64,000 nt of DNA, taken from the NCBI GenBank assembly GCA_030062745.1, contig CP099848.1:6813685-6877684 (forward strand). The letters run 5' to 3'. This DNA comes from Capitulum mitella. Its lineage: Eukaryota; Arthropoda; Thecostraca; Pollicipedomorpha; Pollicipedidae. The translations under genes were made by a program, and so were the position numbers. This document shows positions 48,049-59,775 of the stretch, one piece after another. Positions within the stretch are counted from its first letter, which is position 1; each line of letters starts with the position of its first letter. Below the pieces are notes generated by a model. It made no database searches. It had not been told where the DNA came from and worked only from the letters and a program-made list of their open reading frames with translations.

Positions 48049-49860
48049 CTTGGCACCGCTCCGTCGCAGAGCCACACCAGCCGTCTACCGCCGCACCCCT
48101 GCGCGAGTCGCGACTGGAGCAGCCAGCCGAGCCGCGCGCCGAGCCGCCGCCCAACGGCCGCAGTGGTTCGCCGCCTAGTCCACAGATGGCAGCAGCGGTT
48201 AGCGCGGGGCCGTGATTGATGGAGTGACCACGACATACGTAGTTTTGATTCATGGGATTGTTTCGGCCAAAACGATCAGGAAAAAAGGCAGGCAGCAACC
48301 GCGCAACAAAAAACATCCGATATTATTTCTTTTCCGCGCAGATGTAATTTCGGTGAAGGGTTTTGTGAAGGTTTTGCTTCAAGTGTCGCTCTCAACCGCC
48401 CGAAATGGGATGTATTTTACATCAGGTTCTGCCTTTGATCGCCGAATTTTGGGGCCATAAGCCTTTGATCGCGATAACGTGGCTTATTCCTCAAGCCTCG
48501 ATTTGACCCATAAAAGGATGCTTTGCCATTTCATCTCCATTTCATCTGCACATATTTCATCTCCATTCCCAAGTGACACATCGTTGCTGGCACTCAGGTG
48601 CTTCCGGGCAGGTGAAACTGGCGGCTTTGTTAAATTTTAACACCAACGGAACCTCTGAATTACGGGAGTTCTTCCTGTCTTTTCCGGATGTTGTATCTTT
48701 ACGACGCAGTCCCCGGGCTCTTTCGTCCAACAATCGGTGCCCATCTCGGTCTGGCTAAAATTGATCGTGATGTTATGGATTCAGCGATCGTTTTTTCGGT
48801 TTCGTCTATCAGCGTCTCGGAGTCATGGGGAAGTGGGCTGTGTGGCCAGTAACGTATTCTGTAAATCCTGTCATCCTATGCAACGTCATATGACCAACAT
48901 TGAACGTTTGGGAAATGTAGAAGCCATGGGCACCGAGTAGCTGACCCCAGGCTATACCCTATACTGCACCTGGTGGGCTCTAAACATGGCTTGAAACTAG
49001 ACGTTAGATGGTATCTTAGTATTTCTCTAACTACACAAAACACTTGCCATTATTCGTTGTTGCATATGCTTAAGGTATCACACAAAAATGATGGACTCTT
49101 CTCGAAAACGATATTTTTAACACCAGTAATTTTCCCAAATTTCCCATCTCCAAATCCCCGCCTGTCATTTGTAAAACCCATCGAAGATCGACTGCATGAA
49201 GCTCAGGAGATCTTGGAAGCTCTGACTCTGACCGGGGCTTTAGCCATCAGCAGATGCGTGGGTTTCTGCGTCCGTCTCTAAGTTGTCTTCATTTATTCTT
49301 GTGTTGTTCCTGAAACAAAAATATTTCCATTCGGGGATTCAAGGACACCAAAGCTCATCTCCCTACATGAGCCTGGTCCTAGGACATCAAACAGAGTTCT
49401 AGTTCAGTATTTTTCAAGCCAAGAGAAACTGTACTGGGAACCACGAGAACACATGCTTCACATTACCCTTCATGGTTTTGTCGCGGGGCTGTCAAGATGG
49501 CCGCATATGGCCCAGCTGGTATCTCAACGCCATCGTATTGTGTTGTATTGAACTGCACGTCGTGGGGACGTCCACAGCGACGAAACATGTCGATGGCTAT
49601 AAAGTCCCCGAGTCAAAGACAGGGAAGTTTGCACAGGCAAAACACGCACACAGTCACTCATCACGTCGTTGGCCAAGGCAGAACAAAACGAAGGCTAGTA
49701 AGGTGATAATGGACCTACAACGGGAAAGGACAGCGGCTTTGAACTGAGAAGCAGAAAGAGAAACCGAGTCAGGATGCTAGCTGAGACCAGCGCAGGCATG
49801 GTAAGAAAACGTTCGCTTGCATGACTCTGTACGTGGGCGAGGGAGGCGGAATCGGTCGTC
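48049..49860. other. Fas1 upstream region
   Basis: The first 130 bases upstream of the Fas1 ATG are GC-rich and probably 5' UTR/promoter. No TATA box or initiator could be fixed. A short ATTTCATCTCC repeat lies at 48527-48565. Beyond that nothing is recognised. Confidence 0.5.
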
Positions 49861-50950
49861 TCATTTTATTTTATTTTTTTTTTTTTTGATATTTATTTTA
49901 TATTTATTTTATTTTATTTTATACATTATTATTCCGGACGAAAAATTAAGTCATTTCCGCGGGTTCGCCTACGGACAGCATCTGGTGTGGTAGGGTCAGA
50001 GTTCTAAGCATTGCCATGTCACCTACGGACAGCCAACCGAGGCGCTGCAGCAGGTCGGATAGATGGGCATTTTTTGATGTCCAAAATGACTTTTGCGGCA
50101 AAGTTTATTGTCTTTTCTCGTCAAGACAGGTTTTTTGAGCTACTGCATAAACCGCAAGGCAGTACCAAGTGCGGGGGAATAACAGGGCTGGGATGACAGG
50201 GCGCAGCGCCCTGCGCGGAAGTTGATTTTACCAGTGTTCAATGACCAACATCAAGCCCGTACAGAGGTCAGTGAAATGGTCGAAAATCAAGCCGGGGTTT
50301 TTCAACGTAATGTTAGGAGACAGCAGGGCGTCTCTGAAACTGAGAGTAAAGGGAGGGACGTTGCACAAATTATGTTGGCTGTCAAAGAGCATCAGCTGAG
50401 TTTTGCTCGCGTTCACTTTTAAGGAATTCGCACCAAGCCAGAAGTCGAGCGAGCGCAGGATGCTGTCCATGAGCAGAATGAGATACGGAAGAGAATATTT
50501 TTTTGCCGCAGATGAGCACTTGTGTGTCATCCGCGTACTGAATAATGCCAGCATTTTCGGTGAACAGGTTTACACAACTTGCAGATATACTGAACAAAAG
50601 GGAGCCGACAGATGAGCCCTGAAACAAACCCATGCTGTTAGGCAGCTTTCCAGAGGAGCGCTTCATTCCAGAAGAGTCAGTGAAGCTGACGGCCTGGGTA
50701 TGACCGCGGAGGTGGGCAGAAAACTAAGAGGTATCAACTCGTGCTGAGCCAGTTTCAGAAGTAATTTTGAGTGATCAGTAACAGCGAAGCATTTGCTGAG
50801 GTTCTGGAACCATAGGAGAGAAATTTTATCGCCCGGTGGCTGATAACATGCGATCGGTGCAAAAACGGGGGCAGCGTGCCCGCGTGGTGCCAACCATCGT
50901 CGCCCATATAGTGACGATCATCTTTAACAGAGGCAATGACTGACATATAC
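49860..50950 (-). mobile_element. Truncated LINE (CR1/Jockey-type) retrotransposon
   Basis: The minus strand, across several frames, reads WFQNLSKCFAVTDHSKLLLK, MGLFQGSSVGSLLFS, NAGIIQYADDTQVLI (the YADD catalytic motif), LGANSLKVNASKTQLMLF, PRRALRPVIPALLFP and LGWLSVGDMAMLRTLTL. This is the C-terminal half of a non-LTR reverse transcriptase. It ends at an A-rich (TTTTA on plus) tail at 49861-49935. Several frame changes and no endonuclease domain mean it is dead. Confidence 0.88.
50222..50893 (-). pseudogene. LINE reverse-transcriptase remnant
   Basis: Three overlapping open segments (50893-50663, 50666-50382, 50554-50228) carry consecutive RT motifs in different frames. The F/YADD motif is in the middle one. 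At least two frameshifts break the frame. Confidence 0.88.
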
Positions 50951-52170
50951 TGCAGCTAGTTCACCTCATCATATGTTCCTCAAAAGAAATCTGTGACAGA
51001 TGTATTGATACTTCTACTCCCATTTCGTTGTATGACTAGCGTTTTTATGACAAAATGGTTTTAGCTGCGTTTGCTTTAATCCACACAGCAAGCATCCACG
51101 CAACCTATTCTGCAGCACCAAACTGGAAACTACTGTGAAGGTTTGTATGGTAACTATCAAAAATCTTGACTTCCAGGAGGAGATCAGGAAAGCAAATTTA
51201 GTTGATTCAGATACGTGTATTATAAACATTCTTATACTGCAACTACATCTACGTCAGGAAAGCCAGATCCAAAAAGACACCAGACAACACGAAATACCCC
51301 TAGCAACACACGATTAAATGAGATAAAGCACGATTACATCACGCATGCGACAATAAAATGAGAGAAACTCGTCACATGGCAGACAGCGCTGCCGATTAGG
51401 ACACCGCACACACGAGGAACGGCTGGACAGTCACCACGAAGTTTTGTAGCAACGTGTATACATGTATCCTTTAATGAAGCTTTTCAAGAAACGCCTAACG
51501 GGTAGCCGAACATCGTAGAAAAGTTTTGCACTGAAGATATTCCTTCTCATCACTGGTCTTGCACACATTTTAACGTTCAGCGTCCAAGATGTGTCGGACT
51601 ACAAGAACACCGTGTGGCCATATGCACTCGTTGAGCCCAAGCCAAATGTAATATCAACAGTATCGCCAGGCACATCTACTCTTGAAAGCACATCCCGGTT
51701 TCACAATATCAACTCGTCCTGTCACCAAAGAATGAAGTAATTGCCTCCGCGTGTCTTCGACGTCGAACACCCGAGGCAAGTTGAGGCATGAGGCAAGTTC
51801 AAAGTCTAGCAAGACCACAGTACGTTTCAAGAAACGGCCAAACATACGCAGAAATCCTGTTTCATCATCGTCATTAGTCGTTAACAATATCCGAAGATAT
51901 GTGCAACGACTTTTGCTCGAATTTCCTGGCTCAATAGTTAACAAAAGAACGGTCGAGTCGTAAAATTACACTAGCAGCCATTACACTAGCTGCTTCCCCG
52001 GAATGTTGTACTGAAGTCAATGCTTCGCACGGCCTGTGGCCCAACATGCATGATCAACTCTGGCAAGACCAATACCAATCATCCGTACCATGAACCGCCA
52101 ATCTCGCGTATTGAGCGCTGAGTACATTCTCTACGACATCTACGTGACGGGCAAGCATTGGACGCGCCGC
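50951..52170. other. Region downstream of MEAK7
   Basis: AT-rich, presumably the MEAK7 3' UTR at its right end. The only poly(A)-like hexamer seen on the minus strand is ATTAAA at 51475-51470, 700 bases from the stop, which is weak. Nothing else recognised. Confidence 0.4.
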
Positions 52171-52311
52171 TCACAGTGGCGGCAGGTCCTTTTCGCCGGG
52201 AATGTCGGCAGTGGGCGTCTCGCGCAGGCCCTCGCTCTTCATGCCTCCCTTGATCATCTCCAACATGGCGGCTCCCTCCGGATCGACGTCCAGGATGCTG
52301 GGCCGGTCGCT
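52171..52311 (-). CDS. MEAK7: MEAK7 exon 8: C-terminus and stop
   Basis: Acceptor CCGGGCAG, 46 codons and TGA at 52173-52171. Encodes SILDVDPEGAAMLEM and GMKSEGLRETP, the conserved MEAK7 tail. It lies 3.0 kb from exon 7. I saw no AATAAA within 600 bases downstream. Confidence 0.92.
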   Translation of the reverse strand, partial: SDRPSILDVDPEGAAMLEMIKGGMKSEGLRETPTADIPGEKDLPPL

Positions 52312-55300
52312 CTGCCCGGCGGCGCAGCATCAGCAAGGCGGCGACAAAGACACGCACAAAGACGTAGCGGAGAGCGCGGGAAACCGCGAGTAAACTCACC
52401 AGCCTATCCGTGGCTGAATGCTTTAGTGATTACCAAGGTTTTAGACTGAAGATGAACTGCATTAAATGGCACGCTCAAAATGTACGTAGATGTCAGACAA
52501 TGCGAGGTCAATCGTAACGCCCTGACGTTACGTGTGAATACTCATGACAAATGGAATAAAAGCTGATGGTTGGAAACGCACGGAGCAGAGCGAACACAGT
52601 TCCGTTCTTACCTGCACAAAAATGGTCCGTACGTACAGCAAATTACGCACAACAAGCAACCAGTGCATCCACTAGATACCCATGCAACAGTCATGTATGC
52701 CAAGCATAGCTGAAACCGATTCAGCTAAGCATCAGGTTGCCCCACCAACAAGACACGGGAAGGTGATCAATATTACGGAGGCCAAAGGTTTTGAACTTCA
52801 CTGGTACAAATGAGGCCAAAGCAACCAAGATATTTCACACAATGGAGTTTGGAAGAGCGATGACGCATGCCGAACTGCAGTTTTTTGGTAGTTCCAGCCA
52901 ATAACTGCCACTCATCTCGGGGACGTTTTTTTTCAGAAGAAAACAAAAGAACTTTGGAAAAAGGTTTGGATTTATGACTGGTCGCAACCATATAAAAAAA
53001 TAAAGTAAGGCCGTGCTACGGACGTTCAAGACATAGCTTGCAAAACACGACGTGAATAATAAAAAATCGTTAGCCACGCAAGAAATAAGCCAAAAGAAAC
53101 GCAAGCATTCATGCCTGTGAATACAGTCGAAACAGTTAACTAGGATCTGAAAATTTTAGACATGTTTCCCACTTTATTCATGCAAGAACAGTATACGTGC
53201 AATGCAAGCACTTACAGTTACCTTTCTTCTTCCCTCAGGCTGCAAGAGAAACACCTCATAACTTCCTTCACACATCGAACATCAGCAAACTGAAACAACC
53301 CCACAAAACACAAGCCACACGACCAAGCATTCACTGCACGGTCCATTTACCCGAAAGCAGACGCACATACTTGAATCCCCCTCCCAATCAACACATTTCG
53401 GCATGCACAGACGAATATGCAAATGTTACGAGTAAACATGATAGTGTCATGGCAATATTGTTGCTCGCCAACAAGCAAAACTATTTCTATAGAAGCGGAC
53501 GTTGGCGAGTAGCAGCTGTCCCCTTTACGCTATGTTACCTCCAACGCCTCTCCTTTTTTTTCTCCCTCTCCCTTTTTCTGAAAAGTGATGGGCCAGCCCC
53601 TAGTAAGAGTAAACTCCGATATCGATCTACTATAGTGCAGCATAACACAGTGCACCACGTCCTGTTCGGAATGATGTAGTGTTCATCATATGCTTCCAAT
53701 ATCTACTATCGGCGTGACATATGACACAACGCAGTCCAACCCTAACGGGAAGCATTCAGTATCTGGACCTACGGAAAACGGAAGCTCTCCCTACTTCCGG
53801 AAAACACAAGTGACAGATTGTTTAGCTTAGTTGCAGTCAGCAATTATTACTGCTGAAAACAAGAGTTTTAGGAAACATGTGAGCCTCAAGTGTTTGTCCG
53901 CACACATGAACTTAAAAAGTAGATTTTCGTACACAACGAACATACTGAGACCATGAAAATGGCTTCAGCAATGTTAAGTGGAGTGGAAGATTACCCTTAA
54001 GTACCTTCTGCCTCAGGAATGCAGTCACACAGAACATGATAGTCCTTACGAATGCAGATGGTTGCAAATATTCATCTGATGTTAGTGCGCAAGTGTGATA
54101 TGCCGAAAAAAGGAGCACGTTTGGACCGCATGACTCGAAAACATTTTTTTTATGCCTGTCTCTTTTCAATGCAATGATGCTTAACGCATTCAGCGTAGAA
54201 GCGATAGCAATGCGCAAAAAGTCAGTAATGACTAAGCCGACGATCTTTAAAATGCATTAATTAAAATCTACATCCCACCTCTCCATTTTCAACGAACTGG
54301 AACACAAGGTTTACTTACTTCTGTTACTAAAAAATACTGGCAATACTACACAGAACGAAAACCGCCGAAAAAAGGAAACGGATGAAAGCAAGATAAAATA
54401 CGAATAATCTCACAAACAGGAGAGTGAAACAGGAACATACTTATTGTAACTGTTGGGGTTGCAAAAATTTCAGCCTATAAAACAGAGAGTGAAGGAGGCA
54501 TCAATACAAAGGCTGAAATTTGTAATTCAAAACAACAACAAAAAATCTGGAAGTTCTGGCATTTGCTTTCAGCCTGCCACAGCTGCATGTCCAAAAGATC
54601 ATCCAACGCATGCACAAACGATGTAAACTGAGTACCAAAACTACAAACAGGCTTCCCAAACAGTTGCACGTCAGACCACCTCGCTCATGTACAAATAATG
54701 CAGCTTGAGCTCCAAAACTGCCATGCAGGCCTTGAATGAAGCGAAACAGTGCCAAATGGACTCAGACTTTCTTCGCCGCGCGAACAAAATACACAGATAA
54801 ATTAGACCAGTGCTAGTACACAACGAAACAAAAATGGAATGATTTTTCCTTTTTGCATGATATTTGGGGAGAAATCTACATCTACCAGCACCATTACTGT
54901 TTATTGCAAATTAAAGTGGTCGCTTTTTACGAAAGCTTCAGTCTTAAGGGGTAATGAGCATTCGTAGGAAGCTTAGCATTTGCCTGCTTACAACAATGCA
55001 AGGAGCAACACATTACCAATGCCATAAATTGTTTGTGATGCACATGCAACAATAATGCACAAAATATCTGTGAAAAAAAACAGTTGCAACAACAATAAAC
55101 ACTTGAATTATCTACAGCTTCTTATATTGGATTCAGGGACTTTGGCACGCACTGAGTGTTAAACTGAGATAAGTTAACACTTTTGCTCTGTCAGAGTACG
55201 CCGAAGTTGTGGTGAACATAACGTCACGTGGAAATCGGCTGAGGGCATTGGGCCGTAGCCTGAGGCACAAACTCAACGCTGGGCGGCCGGCACACACGGC

Positions 55301-58300
55301 TTCTGCCGGCGGCGGCGGGCAGGGCCACCCGGCCACTCACCGACTCCGGCTTGGTGGGCTCCGGCCCCACGCCCCAGATCTCGAGCGCGTCGATCTTAAA
55401 CCGCCTCTGGCCCGACAGCTGGCGCGAGTTGAACGTGGTGCAGCTGGGCGCCGTGAAGCCGTGGCCGAAGTCGCCGCTGATGAACAGGCCGAAGTACTCG
55501 AACTTGCCGCCGAATCCCTGCGAACTCAGACAGGTCAGACGGCACACCGACCTCAGACAGGTCAGACGGCATACCGGCCTCAGACAGGTCGGACGGCACA
55601 CCAACCTCAGACAGGTCAGACGGCGGACCTCGGACAAGTCAGACGGCAGACCTCAGATAGGTGAGATGACGCACCGACCTTAGGCATGTCAGACAACAAG
55701 CCTCAGACAGGTCAGACGGCACATCGACCTCAGACAGATCAGGGGGCACATCGACCTCGGACAGGTCAGACGACAGGCCTCAGTTAGGTCAGATGGCACA
55801 CCGACTTCACACCAGACCTCAGACAAGCCAGACGTCAGATCTCAGACAGGTCTGACAGGTCAGAGCGCACATCGACCTCAGACAGACCGGAGGGCACACC
55901 GACCTCAGACAGGTCGGACGGCAGACCTCAGGCAGGCCAGGCGGTTCGCCGGAGTTTGGCACGGGACCCACGGGCGACAGCGCGATTTGGTAGCAGTGGC
56001 TTAACAACTGCGATTCGTATCTCCGTTTGGCTTCCTCCGTGTACCCGTTTCGGCTATGGTTTGTGGATCCTTAAAATCACCAGTCAATACACGCGTAACG
56101 CATCTAGGGCTCGCAGGATTATATCTGGCACATAAACAGGCTCCCACGCGAACATAACGCACCACATACTCTGTAAGACATGACAGTTCAAAGAGCAGGC
56201 GCGCAGCAGCCGCTATCCGACATACGAGTCGAAGCATTACGACAGCCCGCGCGTGATGTGGCGAGCCACGACCGATAACGCCACTCAGTGTTGAGCAACG
56301 CTGCGACGACGCAGCCCGCAGATAACGCGCCGGCGGCACGCGTCACGGTCCCCTGGGCGTGTCGCACACTGGGCGCACCAGCCCGGCAGCCGAGTCGGCC
56401 GACTCGGTCTGGGCAGAGGCCGAGTCTCGACTCACCAGACCGTTGGGCAGCGTCTGCTGGTTGACGTTGAAGTACATGTAGTTCTCGTTGAAGCCGGATG
56501 ACAGGAACACCTCCATCTTCGGATTGACGGAGAAGAGGAACGATTCGGCAGTGCCTGAAGGTACAGGGAAATTTCAGTGCGGAAACAGCCTCATCTCTGG
56601 TGTCTTCCAGAATCTCTGGTAACGTCAAACAGATTATGTACGCATATAACAAGGCGCAAGGGACAAAAGGCGGCTGGATGTGTGAAGTATGTGGGAAAAA
56701 AATAAGACGATTTGTCCCCATATGCAGCAGGTTTCCCAAGTGCAGAGCGAAGTGTTTCCTCTTCTAACCAACTATATCGAGCGACTATCTTCAATGCAAA
56801 CTGTTGCTACATGATCAGTGAGCCTTATACGGCCATTAAGGAGCGAGCCCGAGTCCTCTGCACCCAACAGATAAGATTCGACCCACCGCACAACACGCTC
56901 CCGCGATATTCCTCCCCCGCCTGAGCAGAGGGTCGCTCGGTCGCGGCGCGCGCCGGCCCGCCGGGCGGCCGTCTCGGCTCACCGTAGAAGTCGCCGTTGC
57001 AGTGCCAGCTCTCCGGCGCGAAGCCGCCGAACACGTGGCCATCCGTGTCGCGCACGACGACCAGCGACGGGCCTTTGTCGCACGCCTGGCCCACCAGCTT
57101 GCTGCGGACCGGCGGACAGAGGCGGCGGCGTCACGGGCCGGACCTCCGGACGCCGGCGCGGCGCCGCGCTGGCGCAGCTGGTGTCCCGAGGATGCGGTGG
57201 GGACGGCGGGGCACGGGCAAAAATGGCGGTCACGGATGCTGGCGGAACCGGACGAGAGGGGAATGGCAAGGGTGATCACAATTTCCACGTGTTAGTGCAC
57301 TGCAGAGACCAGCAAAGATAATGGGCCAAAGAAATTGATTCCATATAACAAACTTAGTGACCTTTTGTTCATTTTCAAGGGTTCTCGGATTCCACAATCT
57401 CAATACTCCAGCGTGAATGCAGCGGCCCTTTAAAACCGGCACGGCTGCTTGATGAGCACACTCCGAACGGCGAGCCTGGCTTAAACCCGCCAAATCTCGA
57501 CCTTCCGCCGTCGCCCGCTCCACCACATCACGTGACCGGAGACAGGTGGGCCCTCCTCCGGAGACTCCTCCCCCGCCGTGCACCTGAAGCTCTCGCCGTG
57601 GACGCCGTTGCCGAACAGCAGCCGCCAGCGGCCGCGCAGCGACATCGGCAGCGCGTAGTTGACGAACATCTGCTCCAGCGGGCCGAGCACGGGCACGAAG
57701 TCCGCCGGCGCGCCCTCCGTCGGCGGCAGGATGTTCCGGTAGTCGTGCGGGATGTCCAGGTCGAACGCCGACCGGAACACGTTCGTTTGGATGGCGGCGA
57801 ACAGCGGGCAGTTCATCAGCCACGACTCGATGTCCTCCTATCGAGCGCAGAGACGGCGACGGAGCCCATCAGCCGCGGCCGATCGGAAGAATGCAGCGTC
57901 TACATGGCGGGATCTCGCAAATGATGGAATCATGCTCATGGCAAATATGTCCGACATCTGTCGCTCCTGATCACATTTAAATGTGCTGAACAATCAAGAC
58001 CTATGTAAATGCCAAACATGGTGGTTTGGGCACCAAAGAACACACGGGAGAAGCCGTGACAACACGTGACCATAACAGTTACGTTATAAACGGCAACGTC
58101 CTTTTCATTCGAATCACACCAAGGCTGTGATTCGATTCTGAAAAATTCGTGAGTGTACATATATGACTAACCTGAGTCAGTGCGTTCGACGCGTTTTTCG
58201 ATCGCAGGTCGCCGAGTAGATTAGAAGTGAGACGGTCCAGGCTGTCCATATTTGGCTTTGTCGGTATTTTGATTACTTGTACAAAGGAGAGAATCATCTT

Positions 58301-59775
58301 TTCCACATACTGCAAACCAAGTTAAGAACTAGTCACCAATAGAACAATGCGTAATTTAGCGAGTTATGCTTAACATGAAGACGATTTCTAGATTTCCAAT
58401 ATTTCCTTACATCTTCGCACCATGTGTAATTGCCATGTTTGGTTAATCTCTTTGTACTTAATGAAATAGGTTTTCCACATTTCATACATCAACTTTATCA
58501 TTACACCCATATGCCATGATTACAACATACTTACTACCCTTATTCTACACATTACTCTAACCCATTTAAAATTAGGATATACTGTCAAGTGTATTACCTA
58601 GCCATTTTCTATTTACTATTCTATCATCGAAGCTGCTGACATTTTCTAACCCACTGTCTTCTCCGGTCTATACACCATGATGCCCGCAGGTCCACAGCTC
58701 CTCCCCTCCAGCTTGATCTCGCCCTCCGTTGGGGTGGCGACATCACGCAGCCACGGCGGCGCCGGCACGTGACCGGCTCCGGTGGCGCCGTCTGCCGGCC
58801 GCCGGCTCACGCGCCGCACTCACGTGACGCAGGTCGAGCAGGTCCACCTGGCCGGAGTCGCCGCGCGCCAGCGTCTCGACCAGGGCGGCGCGCTCGTCCA
58901 GCGTGGCCTTCAGCAGCGAGTTGGCCAGGAACACGTACGACTGGTAGTCGATGCGGCCCGACCGGTCCGGGCGCATTTGGTGGCACAGCCGCGTGGCGAT
59001 GGTGTGGTGCAACACGCGCGACAGCCGGTCCTGGGAAACGGCGCGCGTCAGCAGCGGACACCAGCCAAAGATGGCCTACTGGAATAGCCAAAACTCGCAC
59101 ACCACGCTCACGCCTCTGACACCAGAAAACAATGTTAACATCTAATGTGATGCCATATCATGACAAAAAGAACACTTCTCAACAGAGGATCACAGCAGTT
59201 AAACTGCACCAATGCAGAAACAAACATTTTATTTTTTAAGAATATGCTACTGCTTCCATTGAAAATGCTGACATAAATATGCTTGAAATATGCCTTAAAA
59301 ATAACAAAATGTTATATGCATTTCTAATTTAATGAAAATGATATGTTATCATGAATTGCATAACTTCTGAACTATTCTCAAGCAAATCTAATTACTGCTT
59401 TTGACAGCACCACATTGTTTCTGTTACAGCAAGAAATGAAACAAACATTAAATGTAAACACACTTACATGACAAAATACTGAATAACAGCCTTCATTTGG
59501 CCCCTTCATTTTGTTTCTTTTACTGGAAAAGGCTGGCACATTAAAGAGATTATCTCAAGATACTACTGGAAGCAAGCATCACCAAGAATTGTCAAAACAG
59601 AAAGTCTATGTACATCCATCTGCTTATGTGAACCTACCTGCAAACCCTTCACCAGGCAGGTATTTGGATCTCCAATAGAGGCATCCAGAAAGACAGCTTT
59701 CAGTCTGTCTTGTGACTCAGGGGAGAACATCAGTTTTGGATCTTTGGCATCTTGAGAGCTTTGATGTTGTCCCAT
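52171..59775 (-). CDS. MEAK7: MEAK7/TLDC1 homologue (EAK-7 family), eight coding exons, complete
   Basis: Exons in transcript order: 59775-59638, 59030-58824, 58309-58172, 57837-57584, 57101-56983, 56554-56436, 55517-55341 and 52311-52171. They join in phase to 430 codons; human MEAK7 is about 456. The product begins MGQHQSS, a likely N-myristoylation site as in the family. An EF-hand-like helical region follows, then a TLDc domain (residues about 195-380) with LLFGNGVHGESF, PSLVVVRDTDGHVFGGFA, ESFLFSVNPKMEVF, YMYFNVNQQTLPNGLG and CTTFNSRQLSG. The tail SILDVDPEGAAMLEM matches the MEAK7 C-terminus. MEAK7 proteins sit on lysosomes and act in TOR/S6K signalling; worm EAK-7 acts on FoxO. Assignment to MEAK7 rather than OXR1 or NCOA7 rests on the N-terminus, the absence of LysM and the C-terminal motif. 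Confidence 0.95.
52312..55340 (-). other. MEAK7 intron 7
   Basis: 3.0 kb, AT-rich. I recognise no exon, RNA gene or repeat family in it. Confidence 0.5.
55341..55517 (-). CDS. MEAK7: MEAK7 exon 7: end of TLDc domain
   Basis: Acceptor GTTCGCAG directly beside a tandem repeat, donor GTGAGT, 59 codons, phase 0. Encodes GFGGKFEYFGLFISGDFGHG, APSCTTFNSRQLSG and IDALEIWGVG, which close the TLDc fold. Confidence 0.95.
55524..55945. repeat. 22/27-bp minisatellite in MEAK7 intron 6
   Basis: About 15 imperfect units built on CCTCAGACAGGTCAGACGGC, of 22 or 27 bases depending on presence of a CACACCGAC-type insert. It abuts the exon 7 acceptor; the polypyrimidine side of that acceptor (CTGTCTGAG on minus) is itself a repeat unit. 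Confidence 0.92.
56436..56554 (-). CDS. MEAK7: MEAK7 exon 6: TLDc domain
   Basis: Acceptor ACCTTCAG, donor GTGAGT, ends phase 0. Encodes ESFLFSVNPKMEVF, NENYMYFNVNQQ and TLPNGL, all TLDc hallmarks. Confidence 0.95.
56983..57101 (-). CDS. MEAK7: MEAK7 exon 5: TLDc domain
   Basis: Acceptor GTCCGCAG, donor GTGAGC, phase 1. Encodes CDKGPSLVVVRDTDGHVFGG and ESWHCNGDFYG, the TLDc core signature. Confidence 0.95.
57584..57837 (-). CDS. MEAK7: MEAK7 exon 4: start of TLDc domain
   Basis: Acceptor CTCGATAG (weak pyrimidine tract), donor GTGCAC, phase 2. Encodes EDIESWLMNCPLFAAI, the conserved MEAK7 pre-TLDc segment, and RGRWRLLFGNGVHGESF, the first TLDc strand pair. Confidence 0.9.
58172..58309 (-). 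CDS. MEAK7: MEAK7 exon 3
   Basis: Acceptor GGTTTGCAG, donor GTTAGT, 46 codons, phase 0. Encodes YVEKMILSFVQVI and SLDRLTSNLLGDL, the linker before the TLDc domain. Codon use is AT-richer than in exons 2 and 4. Confidence 0.88.
58310..58823 (-). other. MEAK7 intron 2
   Basis: AT-rich except next to exon 2; nothing recognised. Confidence 0.5.
58824..59030 (-). CDS. MEAK7: MEAK7 exon 2
   Basis: Acceptor GTTTCCCAG, donor GTGAGT, 69 codons, phase 0 at both ends. Encodes the helical N-terminal region RIDYQSYVFLANSLLKATLDERAALVETL. Very GC-rich. Confidence 0.9.
59031..59637 (-). other. MEAK7 intron 1
   Basis: AT-rich, 607 bases; nothing recognised beyond the splice sites. Confidence 0.5.
59638..59775 (-). 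CDS. MEAK7: MEAK7 exon 1: start and myristoylation motif
   Basis: ATG at 59775-59773; 46 codons; donor GTAGGT, phase 0. Starts MGQHQSSQDAKD, with Gly2 and Ser6 as expected for N-myristoylation. The surroundings are AT-rich, unlike the GC-rich later exons. Confidence 0.88.

Noticed and set aside
53912-54755. Minus-strand ORFs of 64-101 aa in MEAK7 intron 7
   Set aside because: Low-complexity, AT-rich chance ORFs; no splice-compatible link to MEAK7 and no family.
55224-55637. 137-aa minus ORF extending MEAK7 exon 7 upstream into Leu-Arg-Cys repeats
   Set aside because: The upstream part is the intronic minisatellite. The acceptor at 55519-55518 and the family alignment place the exon start at 55517.
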